Source: Chrysochromulina tobinii
Lineage: Eukaryota; Haptophyta; Prymnesiales; Chrysochromulinaceae
Reading direction: 5' to 3'
Assembly (NCBI GenBank): GCA_001275005.1
Contig: JWZX01001759.1
Span: 1-34,452, forward strand
Length of the DNA stretch: 34,452 bases
Each line of letters begins with the position of its first letter. Positions within the stretch are counted from its first letter, which is position 1. The translations under genes and the position numbers were made by a program. The notes beneath the pieces were generated by a model. That model was not told the DNA's origin, ran no database searches, and saw only the letters and a program-made list of their open reading frames with translations. This document shows, one piece after another, positions 24,218 to 34,298 of the stretch.

Positions 24218-24904
24218 CCGCCGTGCCTGCGAGGCGAGGCCGCACTAGTTGCCGCACTGAGTCCAACTGGCCGCTGCGGCATCTCGCATCTGATCGCAGA
24301 CGGCCCGATAGCGGGCCGGCGACAGGCGTCAGGTTGCGCGTGCCGCGTGGATACCGCGACACCACACATGCCACGCACAAACACGCGTGTGAGAAAGAAA
24401 AAGTACCCACACGGCCATCCGCACGTATGTGGATGGCGGTGTGTTAGGCGGTGTGGGGAAACTTTGGAGGTTCAATACGGTTCAATATGTGTACAATGTG
24501 ACGCGCGAGAAGGTTCAAGGTAACTCTCCACGATCCAGCGGTCGGGTGGCCGGTGCCACCGACGATCATCGTCACGATCGGATCGGGATAAACGCGATAA
24601 TGGTCGCAATGGCTTCGCTTTTATTGTGCGCTTTCGCTTCGATTATTCGCTTACCGCTTCGCGCTTGCGCTTTTCACGGTAAGCCTTTTGAAAGTCGAGA
24701 CTCGAGTGCGGAGTGGCGTCGCGTCGTCTTCACGAACACGCGGCCACAGGGGACCAAAGGAAAAGCATCGCTCAGGGGTGTGCACATGGAAGGCACACGG
24801 CCTTTACACATGACAATGCGTCACGCAGGTGCACTCAGGCAGCGACGCCACAGCCGTGCATGGCGCTGAGGGTAGACGCGGCTGCCGCCTTCGCCGCCTT
24901 CGCC
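24218..24904. other. convergent intergenic region
   Basis: These 687 bp lie between the EF-hand stop and the PKG stop. An AT-richer stretch at 24460-24500 and a run of CGCTT words (24616-24675, e.g. GCTTCG, GCGCTTTCGCTT) are visible. There is no convincing coding frame or RNA gene. Confidence 0.4.
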
Positions 24905-27767
24905 TCAGAAGCCAGTGAAGAGCTCCGAGTCGGCGGGCTTGCACGGCTTCGCATCAGTGACGATTCTCTCCGCGGGCAGCCATTCGTACTTGGACGCATC
25001 GAAGAGGGGAGGCTTAAAGGCAGAGCCGCGCTGCGCATAGTCGGTCCAGTCGAAGCCCGATTTGGCATAAAAGGGGTGCTCCTTGATGTCCTTGCAGCCG
25101 TCGCGCAGGTTGCCATACCGCTTCGAGATATCCTTCTGGAGCAGCTTGGAGATCAGATCTGCCGCATCGATGTTCATCTCGGGCGGGTAGTGGACCGTGC
25201 CGTCGAGGATCTTTTGGTACGTCGCTAGGTGGTCCTCGGCCTCAAAGGGCGAGTGGCCGTTGAGCATCTCGTAGAAGAGAACGCCCATCGCCCAGTAGTC
25301 GACTGCCTTCGAGTGCCCCTTCTCGAGGATGATCTCGGGCGCGAGATACTCTGGTGTTCCACAGAGCGTCCACGAGCGGTACTTGATGACCTTCGCGAAG
25401 CCAAAGTCGGTCAGCTTGAGCGCGCCGTCCTGGGCGACCAGGATGTTCTCGAGCTTGAGGTCGCGGTGTACGATGCCCATACTGTGCATGTACTCGAGAG
25501 GAAGCATCACCTGCCGAGGGCGAGCGACCGCGGGCGGTAAGTGGGGGTTGTGTGTGTCTGTGTAGGGGTGGGGGTGGGGGGGAGGGCAGAGGGCGGAAGG
25601 CGCGTGCCTGCGACACGTAGATACGCGTGTCGGGGACGGAGAAGCGCTTGTGCTTATACAGCTGGTCGAACAGGTCGCCGCCCGGGCAGAACTCCATGAT
25701 GAGAATGAGGTTGGACGGGGTGACAAAGCCGGCCCACTTGTTGGTAACGAATGGATGCGCTATCCTGTCGAGGATCTGCGTCTCCTGCATAATGTGCTCC
25801 ACCTGGCCCATCGAGACAATGTCCGCCTTCTGCATCTGCTTGAGTGCAAAGACCTCGCCCGTGCTCCTCACGCGGCATCGGCGCACTGTACCGAACGCGC
25901 CTTCGCCGAGCGTCCCTTTGGTCACTGTGAAGTCACTCAGCGTCATCGGGCGCTGCGCCTTGATGTACTTGTGCTCGTTGGGCATCTCGACGCCTGCGCT
26001 CGCGCTGCCGGTGCTCTCCGCGTCCGCGTCGCTTGCCTGCTGCTGCAACTCGGCGCCGCTCGCAGTGTACTTGCGCATCGCGAGCAGTTCCCCCAGCGGC
26101 CCTAGAAGCCGTTGGAAGGCGCCGCGGTCCATACGCACGACGGTCGTGCCCGCGGCGGCGGCGGTCACTGACGCCATCGTGGGCGCCCCCGTCTTGAGTG
26201 ACAACTCTCCGAAGTAGTCTCCCTGATGAGGGATCACTCAGATGCAATCAGATGCAATCAGATGCAATCAGATGCAATCAGAGGAGACACGTTCGGAGCA
26301 TACCTCCCTGCGACGTGCGAGCTCGCCCTGGCCCGCCTTGGTGATCACCACCTCGCCTCGCGCGATCACATAAAAGTGGGTGCCTTCCTCGCCCTCGGTG
26401 ATGATCGCGTCATCCTGGGCGTAGGTGACCTCCTCGAGCGCATCCACCATGCGGTTGCGCTGGTCCTTGTCCAGCGGCGCGAGCAGTGGCACCTTTTCGA
26501 GGAACGATTCATAGCTCGCCGCCTTCTTCGTGTTCGCCTCGAGCACGATCGTGCGGAACGAGACGCGATCGAGCGACCATAGCACAACGGGAGTCGCCGC
26601 CTGGATCGTCGCCGTGCGCGGGCAATTGTACATGAGCGCGAGCTCCCCAAACGACTCGCCCGCCCGGAAGCCCCTGACGCGCACCGGGTGGCTGTCGGGA
26701 TCCTCCCCCTGCACAAACGCATCGAGCTCGCCACTGTCCACGATGAAGAAGTGGTTCCCCTTCTCGCCTTGCGTGATGACATTCTGACCGGGGTGTATTG
26801 TGTGCTCCATCATGGCCTCCTGCAGCATCGTCAGCTGCATCTCGTTGAGCCGCGAGAAGATGACGTTGCGACTCACCGCCCCCATGATGCGCGCTACCTG
26901 CTCCGTGGTCTTCTTCTTCCCAGATGCGACCTTGCCGGTCAAGACGCCTGTCGTCGCCTCCGCCGCCTCACCAAAGCGGCGGCCGCGCATCTTGCTGCCG
27001 GCCGGGGCGCCCTCAGCCTTGAGCGCGAGCTGCTGCTGACCCGCCTCCCGCACGAACGCATGCAACGGCACCAGCTTCAAGAAATCCTCCTTTCGGAACG
27101 TGGCGCACCACACCGCCGTCTCCGCGCGGCGTGTCTCCTGGTGCTTCGAGTTCTGCAGAAGCTCGACGTGCCCAAAGTAGGCCTGCCGGCCGTACTTGGT
27201 GCTCTCGGCTGGGCCGCCCGCGACCGCGACCACCGTGCCTTCACGCACGACGAAGAACTTATTGTCGCCCGGTGTGCCGACCTCGTGCATCGTGGCGCCT
27301 GCCGCGTAGCGCACCTCGCGGCACGCGTCGGCGAGCAGCCCAAGCTCGTAGTCTTCGGAGAGCTCGGCGAAGATTGGAAGCAGCCTGAGAAAGGGGACCC
27401 ACTCGGCGCGCTTCTTGACGATCTTGTCGCCGAGCGCTGCATTGAACGCGCGCCGATTCACCATGAGCAGAGTCACCTCCGGCGAGGTCGCCATGATGCT
27501 CGCGCTGCGCGGCTTGCCGGTCAGCAGCGAAAGCTCACCGCACCACGAGCCGGCGGTGAGGGAGCGGACGTTGCGCCGCTCACCCGCGCTGTCCGCCATC
27601 CACACGTCGCACGTGCCGCTCTTGATCAGGTAGAAATTGTTGCCCTTGTCCCCTTGCCGCATGATGACCTCCTGTTGCTTCACCTGGACCTCTGCCATCG
27701 AGTCGACGAAGCCTCTCCGCTCCTCGTCGGTGTCCATGTAATTGTGCAGCAGCGCACAAGGTGGCAT
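24905..27767 (-). CDS. PKG: cGMP-dependent protein kinase with four cyclic-nucleotide-binding domains
   Basis: Three exons, 27767-26304, 26222-25608 and 25510-24905, give about 894 residues. Four cyclic-nucleotide-binding domains precede the kinase, as in alveolate and algal PKGs. Their phosphate-binding cassettes are GELSLLTGKPRSAS (78-90, intact), GHVELLQNSKHQETRRAE (199-216, degenerate), GELALMYNCPRTAT (374-387, intact; Thr after Arg suits cGMP) and GELSLKTGAPTMAS (493-506, the Arg replaced). The kinase domain (about 586-845) has GEGAFG, FALKQM, HRDLKLEN, DFGFAK and the activation loop WTLCGTPEYLAPE. The C-terminus ends in an AGC tail with FTGF. The role is cGMP-controlled Ser/Thr phosphorylation in the cytosol or at membranes. 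The frame is open upstream to 27845 without ATG, so an extra 5' exon is possible. The gene is divergent from the FkbM/exostosin gene. Confidence 0.88.
25511..25607 (-). other. 97-bp GC-AG intron of PKG
   Basis: The join TCGCAG|GCACGC...CTCGGCAG|GTGATG gives R-I-Y-V-S-Q-V-M-L-P-L-E-Y-M-H, with no gap against other AGC kinases. The donor is therefore GC. A GT alternative two codons upstream would delete V-S-Q from the helix before the catalytic loop. The intron is pyrimidine-rich in the sense strand. Confidence 0.75.
26223..26303 (-). repeat. repeat-array intron of PKG (ARRRE|GDYFGEL)
   Basis: The donor AGGGAG|GTATGC and acceptor CCCTCATCAG|GGAGAC join in frame within the fourth nucleotide-binding domain. 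The array has four 10-nt units of sense CTGATTGCAT followed by CTGAGTGATCC and the shared terminal box. It is the shortest member (81 bp). Confidence 0.85.
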
Positions 27768-28223
27768 GACCTCGAACGAGCCCGCCGCCGACTTGAGTTG
27801 CCTGAGATTCCAGCAGCGCAGGTGCGCGCAGAGGCGTGAGAGCAAAGGAAGAAAGCGCAGACGAATGGTGAAGCGGCCTCAGGACGTCAAGGCGCGCCGG
27901 GTTCAAGAGGCAGGGGAGGAGCGTACGGTCGCTCATACGTCTTCTGGCCGCTAGCAGGCGCAGCCGTGGGCATCGGCACAGGCAGTCGCAGGCCGGTCCG
28001 CGGCCGTGAAGAGAGGAAAGTGCAGTCGCGATCGGCAAACTTGTTACCGGTATCCAAGCCGAGCGCACGAAGAAAATAGTCTCAGCTATGGCATCGCGTC
28101 ATCCCGGCACCTAGCGGTGCTTTTCAACGGTGGGGAGTCGGGACACAAAACGGTAAGCGCGCGGCACGGCCGCGACATGAAAGCGTCTTCGAGTCTCGGC
28201 CGTGCCCTTTTTCTCCCGCGAGC
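27768..28223. promoter_or_regulatory. divergent region between PKG and the FkbM/exostosin gene
   Basis: These 456 bp include the extension of the PKG frame to 27845 (no ATG), which ends near a candidate acceptor TCTCAG|GCAACT. A non-coding or coding first exon of PKG could therefore lie here. No motif shared with the other promoters was seen. Confidence 0.35.
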
Positions 28224-30440
28224 ATGTCCGACGACGTGTGTTCGCAGACCTCCGCCGCCTTCTGGGCGCAGGGTGGCCCTCGCACAACGCAGTGCATAGG
28301 CGCAGCAGCCCTGGAGCAGTTTGCTGCCATCTCCTTGCGGAAAGAGGCTGGTGGTGCAGGCAGACATTGTCTGCCTGCGGGCAGTGCGGCACTCGTGATC
28401 GGTGGCAACAAAGGCGACGACTGTGCGGGATGGGCCCGGCTGCTATCCGGTGACGACACCCTGAATGCATCCGCTTGGCGTGCAGAGTTGCTTCGGCATA
28501 TTACTGGCAAAGTCGACGCGTCGGTGCGCAAAATCGGCACGAGTGCATGCATTGGCGAGTATCCGCTCGCACGACAAAGTGCGGTGCGAGCCCACGTGTT
28601 TTGTGTCGAGGCCCTGCCAGCAAACTCCCGCATCCTTGGAGCAGCTGTCAGAGCCGCGCCGTGGAGCAGCTACATGACGACGATCGCAGCCGCTGCCGTT
28701 TCCCCGACTCAAAAGATGGCAAGTGGCACGGTGCCGTTTCCGAACTGGGAAGTCTTTGGATTCGAGAGCATCGGACTCGGCTCGCGACCGGGCATACCTG
28801 ACGCGCAGGTGGAAGCCGTCACCGCAGATGATCTCGTTCGCTCACACATGAGTGGATTCACACCCGCTGTGCTCACGGTAGACACGGAGGGCAATGATCC
28901 TGAGGTGCTGCTTGGGTCGACGCAGCTGCTCGCGTCGGGGAGTGTGGGGTTTTTGCAGTTTGAGGTTCACAGCCAAGGCGCTTGGCGAAGCCATTTGCTC
29001 CGCGACACCATTGGCATGCTGGACAACCATAGCTACACGTGCTTCTGGGCTACCCAATCTGGAGCTCTCTACCGGATCACGGGCTGCTGGGAGCCCCGCT
29101 ATGACCAACGCAAGATCTGGAGCAATATCGTTTGCGCGAATCGCCGTTCCGCATGCTGGACCGAAGCACTTGAGCGTGCTGCCTACAGGCCCAACGCGCG
29201 CGCTACGCGGCAGCCACGCTCACTCAACGAGGTTGCACCCGATGAGTGGGCGAAGTCTCAGAAAATCGATTCGGACGATCCGACGAGGGCGCATCAAGAG
29301 CCGCCAGTAGGATCGACGCAAAATGTATCGGCGTTGGGCAACCTGAGCACGCTGCTTCACGGATCGACGCTCGCCAACCTCTCGACAGAGTGCTGTGCGG
29401 ATGGGAGGGTGCTCATGCAGCAGACGAGAGCGTGGCTGTCAGTTCCCTCGAGCTCCAATCGACCTGTGTTTGAGACTTGCTTGCAAGGCAGAAAATGGCC
29501 TCTCGGCCCCACGGAAAGACGTATATTTCATGAAGCGCTTCAGCATCGATGCCATTGGGTCAACGGGCTGGATTCGAGCGTTGCATGGGTTGTTCTTGAC
29601 TGCGGTGGCTACGGCCACAGTCAGCCGCCAGGGCGACGGCACGACAACGGTTCGCTGGCACGCTGTGCACCTGCTCACGTGAGTGTCGCGTGCGTGACCT
29701 GCTCAAAGCCGGATTTGCGTCCTGGAATCGACATGGGCTTCCCACCCATATCGTGGGGGACGAAGACCCTTGCGGCTTTGCGACCGAATTCGACGCAGGA
29801 TGTCGAACAGCGGTGCCTCTTCAACTACGAGCACCGCTTTGAGCGGTACCCGCTCGCCACATTTCGAGGCTCGTTCGCAAGCCGGTTTAGCCGTCATACC
29901 TATCCATATGACGGGTATAAGCGTACTTTGGGGCATTGGTTGCTCAACATGAGCAGGCACAATGTGAGCGTGCCGGGATGGGGCCACATACAGGTGTCGT
30001 TTACAGACTTCAAAGACAAGGCACCGGCGGCGATGGAGGGTGCGAAGACGCTTTGCACGAACTCGTACGAGGAAGACTTTCTGAAGAGCCAGTTCATCCT
30101 CGCGCCACGTGGGACCAATCTTTACTCGATGCGAGCCTTTGAGGCCATGTCTATGGGCGTGATCCCCATCATCATCTCGGATGATTGGGTCTTGCCATTC
30201 GAGGACGTCATCAACTGGTCGCAAGTCTCGGTGCGGCTGTCTGAGCTCGAGCTTGAGTCGTTACCTGCCAAACTTGCGTCGATGACCATCGAGCGAGTCT
30301 GCCAGATGCGCAAAAATGCGTTTGAGGCCTACCGCCGGTACCTGGAATCGCCGGCAGCATGGGAAGCTGGGATTGCAAGTTCTCTGGCCGCGAGGAGGAG
30401 GAGCAGCGCCGGTCCCACGCCGCCGTCTGACGGGCCGTAA
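28224..30440 (+). CDS. FkbM-type methyltransferase fused to exostosin-like glycosyltransferase
   Basis: This is a single exon of 738 residues from ATG 28224. The N-terminal half resembles FkbM methyltransferases: a Gly-rich SAM loop at VIGGNKGDD (about 58-66), VEALPANSRIL in place of the E-P-x-x-x-N motif (about 128-138), and LTVDTEGNDPEVLLGS (about 217-232) matching the D-x-E-G-x-E segment, then FLQFEVH. The C-terminal half resembles exostosin (GT47): ATFRGSF, FILAPRGTNLYSMRAFEAMSMGVIPIIISDDWVLPFE cited as about 625-661, and VINWSQVSVR. GT47 enzymes transfer sugars from nucleotide donors in the Golgi, and FkbM enzymes O-methylate hydroxyls, so a bifunctional glycan-building and methylating protein is plausible. 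The first 20 residues show no signal peptide or anchor, which is odd for a Golgi enzyme; an upstream exon may be missing. Confidence 0.78.
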   Translation: MSDDVCSQTSAAFWAQGGPRTTQCIGAAALEQFAAISLRKEAGGAGRHCLPAGSAALVIGGNKGDDCAGWARLLSGDDTLNASAWRAELLRHITGKVDASVRKIGTSACIGEYPLARQSAVRAHVFCVEALPANSRILGAAVRAAPWSSYMTTIAAAAVSPTQKMASGTVPFPNWEVFGFESIGLGSRPGIPDAQVEAVTADDLVRSHMSGFTPAVLTVDTEGNDPEVLLGSTQLLASGSVGFLQFEVHSQGAWRSHLLRDTIGMLDNHSYTCFWATQSGALYRITGCWEPRYDQRKIWSNIVCANRRSACWTEALERAAYRPNARATRQPRSLNEVAPDEWAKSQKIDSDDPTRAHQEPPVGSTQNVSALGNLSTLLHGSTLANLSTECCADGRVLMQQTRAWLSVPSSSNRPVFETCLQGRKWPLGPTERRIFHEALQHRCHWVNGLDSSVAWVVLDCGGYGHSQPPGRRHDNGSLARCAPAHVSVACVTCSKPDLRPGIDMGFPPISWGTKTLAALRPNSTQDVEQRCLFNYEHRFERYPLATFRGSFASRFSRHTYPYDGYKRTLGHWLLNMSRHNVSVPGWGHIQVSFTDFKDKAPAAMEGAKTLCTNSYEEDFLKSQFILAPRGTNLYSMRAFEAMSMGVIPIIISDDWVLPFEDVINWSQVSVRLSELELESLPAKLASMTIERVCQMRKNAFEAYRRYLESPAAWEAGIASSLAARRRSSAGPTPPSDGP

Positions 30441-30948
30441 CGAAACCTACCGGCACGATTGAAAGAATCCTGACTGCACGTCTCAAGCACAACGTACGTA
30501 GCGATAAGCCTGCGGATGCTGCGAGCTGCCTGACGTTGCGCAAGCCGCCAGCAGTGGGCGAGGCCTCGATGTCCTTTCGGAGTAGAGCTAGAGGATCCTC
30601 CGAGTGTCTAGAGCTGTCTTGTTATTCGAAGGGCAATACCAATAGGGCGCGTTAGGCGCGACGCCCATCGCGACTAGCCGCTACCGCTAGCCCTACAGTA
30701 CGCGCTAAGTATGGTACTCGGTCCATCGACCGCACCCGACTCCTACGTTGTTGGTGGTACGACGGTTCCCGGTTCGCCGATACATTACAGCTCGCGGGCT
30801 GTGCTACGGTACTACATCACCGCCTGCGAGTGCAGCTCGAGCTGGACTCTCAGCCGCCGTGTTGAGCCTCTGTAGCCGGCGTCGACAGGCGGGGCCACTT
30901 GCGCAAGCTGCTCAGACTGAGTGCAACCAAAGATCAGCCAGATTCGCG
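30441..30948. other. convergent intergenic region
   Basis: These 508 bp lie between the FkbM/exostosin and WD40 stops. There is a CTACCGCTAGCCCTA-like stretch (about 30680-30695) and short GTACGA repeats, but no gene. Confidence 0.4.
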
Positions 30949-33900
30949 CTAATCGCGCAACGTCCACACCCGAATCGTCTCGTCGAGCGAGCCTGAACAC
31001 GGGCGCCCCTCGTGCACGACGAGGCTGTACAGACCCCCTCGATGGCCCGCGAGCACGCGCAGTCGCTCGTACGTGCCCAGATGCCACACGATGCAGGTCT
31101 TGTCCGAGGAGGCGGAGAAGAGCCGTTGCCGGTGCGCGTCGGCTGCGAGCGCGCACACGAAGCTGCGGTGGCCGGCCAGTGTGGCTTGTTGCTCGAGGGA
31201 TGCGAAGTCCCAGACGCGAATGAGCCGATCGCCGCCGCCGGAGAGCAAGCGCAAGCCGGCGGCCGAGCCGGCGGGCGATGGCGGCGACGGCGGCGACGGC
31301 ACGAGCAACAGAGCGTAGACAGCGCCGTCGTGGGCGATCGGTTCGAGGCGGCCCCGTGCACGGAGTGTGTACAGAGGCGCAAGGGTGCGAGCGTCCCACA
31401 CACGAATGGTCGCATCGGCGGAGGCCGAGACGAAGCGCTCAGTCGCGTAGATGACGATCGCATGGATCTCGGCCTCGTGAGCCTCCTTGGCGAGGTGTGT
31501 CAGGGTGATGCTCGGGCGGACCATCGCCGAAGCACCTAGCCCGAGCCCACCTGCCCTGCCTGCCCTGCCTGCCGGGTGGACCGCCGCCGAAGCGTCCTGC
31601 AACGTCGCGGGCGATGGATCGGGCGCGGGATAGGGCGCCACGCTGGGCGGTGCATGCGGAGATTGGATCTCGAGCCGCGGAGATTGGAGCTCGAGCCGGA
31701 GCTCGAGCCGGCTGATCCCGCAGTCTGCGGAGCCGCAATACACTGGGCCGTCGGGAGTGGCCGCGCTGGCGCACAGCACGCTAGCCGCGTGCACCGTGCA
31801 CCTCTGCATGCACTCCCAGCGCCCAGAGCCACCTTCAGGTGGGCGCCACAGCTGAACTGTCCCGTTGGCAAGCCCGGCCAGGAGCACGCCGCGCAGCGGT
31901 AAGAGGGCGAAGACTGTCGTGTCGTCAGCCGCATCCGCCTCGACGGATCGAGCAACAGCGGGCCGTGGCTCGAGTGCCAGGGCAGCCTGAGCAGCGCAGT
32001 CGAGCTCGACTACCAACCGCCATGCCGCACGCGCCCCAGCTGCCTCCGCCTTAGCACCCTGCGCTGCCGCCGGCGCGCTCCGCTCCGTCTCCGCCGACGC
32101 TCCCTCGGCGGACTCTCGATGCTCCTCCTGCCAGATGCTCACCTTGCCATCCGCGCCACCTGAGAGCAAAATGGGGTTGCTGCTGTCGGCGGGTGTCAAT
32201 GCCGGTCTACCCAGGGCCGCGTCGGCGGTGGCGAGGGACCAGACGCAGCCACGATGGGCAGAGAGAACCTCCGTCGTCGGCTCTTCTGCCAGGTCCTGAG
32301 CGCCTGGGCGAACCGGGACGCGGTGAAGCGCCAGCGCACCGTCCACGCTCCCGGAGAGTAGCTGCGTCGCTGCCCGGCCGGTGCGCCGGGTTGGATGATG
32401 AAGAGGAGCGGCTATGAGCGATAGGATGCCGGAGGAGTGAGCAGCACAGCGGACGACCGGTAGGCTCGGTAGGCTCGGTGGGAGGGAGGTGGCGGAGGCG
32501 GCGGAGCCGGCGGAAGCGGCGCATTGGACGGCCGCCGCCGCATCCCAACACAAGAGTTCGCCGCGTCCGCCCGCTCCATGCAACCACCCCTCCGCATCGG
32601 CCGCCAGTGCACAGACGGAGCCCTCGCCGCTAGTCAGCTGGCCGACTGCCCTTCGCCCCGGCACGTCCCAAAGCACAACGTGCCCCTGTGCATCGGCCGA
32701 GGCGAGCTGGAACGTGCCCGCGAGCGGCGTGCACCCAGTCCTCGCGGGGTCGCCTGCTGCGGCTGCGGCGCCATCGTCCAGCACGGGTGGTAAGAGCGCT
32801 GCCAGAGCAAAGACCGACGCACGATGCATGCTCGGGTCGAGCGTTGCCACCGCGCTCAGATCGGCGCGATTCCACAGACGCACGCGATGGTCCGCCCCGG
32901 CGGTGACGACGAGGGACGACGCGGCGAAGGCGAGAGCGTAGACACCACCGCCCTGCTCGGTCACGTGCACGCGCGCCGTTGGCAGCATCGAGCCGCCTGC
33001 GAGACCGAGCACCGGAAGCGGGCGGACGGACCATCGCAACAATTCGCCTTTCGCATCTGCAGAGAAGAGAACCGACGCGGCGGCATCGGCGGCAGCGGCG
33101 GCGGCACCAGCTTCTGCGTACGCTCCGCTGGCGCAGGCACAGCAGAGCACGCTCCCCGTGTGGCCCATGAGCGCCACGATGGCGCGGAACCGCATGAGGT
33201 CCCAAATGCGTATCGATCCATCGGCGGAGGCGGAGACTAGCTGGCCTGAGGGGGTGAGCGTCAGAGCGTGCACCTGCTCGAGGAGTGCCTTCCGATGAGG
33301 GCCGCAATCAGAGGCCATCACATGCAATCACATGCAATCAGAGGCCATCAGAGCGTGAGAGCGCGCACCGCATCCGTGTGGCCGCGAAGCGTCGCCACCT
33401 GCTCGGCCATCGCGGGCACTTGAGCGGGCGCGGCCGCCGCTGCTGTGCCATCTAAAACGGCTCCTGCGGCCACGTAACCACCATGGCCGGCCACGTAACC
33501 ACCGTCGCCGACCACGCGGCTGCCCACGCTGCCAGCTGCGCCACCGACCACACCGCCGACCGCGCCATCGCCTGCGCCGGCCAGGTCGGTGGCGAGTCGC
33601 GGTACGCATGCATCCGGAGTCCAACGGCAGAGGCGGATCTCGCCATTGCCGCCGCCGCATGCAAGCGTGTGGTCTGGCAGCATCAACATGGACCAGACGC
33701 ACGTGCCGTGCGGCTGGATCTGGCACGGCGCCGTGCCGAGCGCCACGTACCCAGGCGCCTGCGCGCCCGCCACGGCGCCCGTTGCGTTCGACTCTTCGCT
33801 GACGGCGCCTGCCACGGCGCCATCTCCCGCGATCTGGCCGCCGGAGGCCGCCGCACCAGTTGCGGATCCTCCCGAGATCGGAGCTCGGGTTTCGGCAGCC

Positions 33901-34247
33901 ACCTCCTCGTCCGCACGCAGCCGAAGCCACCAGCTCTTGATCTCGCCGTCCGAGCTCGCGCTCTGCAGCCTGGCCCCCTTCAAGAGGAAGCTGTGCTGCA
34001 GCTCCTCCGCTGCCCCCGCCGCCGCCTCGCCGCTCGATGCGAGAGCGCTACGGCGCACCGAGTCACCGCTCGCCAGCAACGCATAGATGCCCGCCGTGTG
34101 TGCCGTCCAAGCACGTAGGGCATGCCGCTTTTCGAGATCCCACAGCACCACGCATCCGTTGAGGTCTGCCGAGACGGCGCGATCACGTGCAAGCACGGCG
34201 AGGGCGGAGACGAAGGCGTCGTGCCCATGCTCCGCCGTGAGCACCGT

Positions 34248-34298
<51 letters not shown>

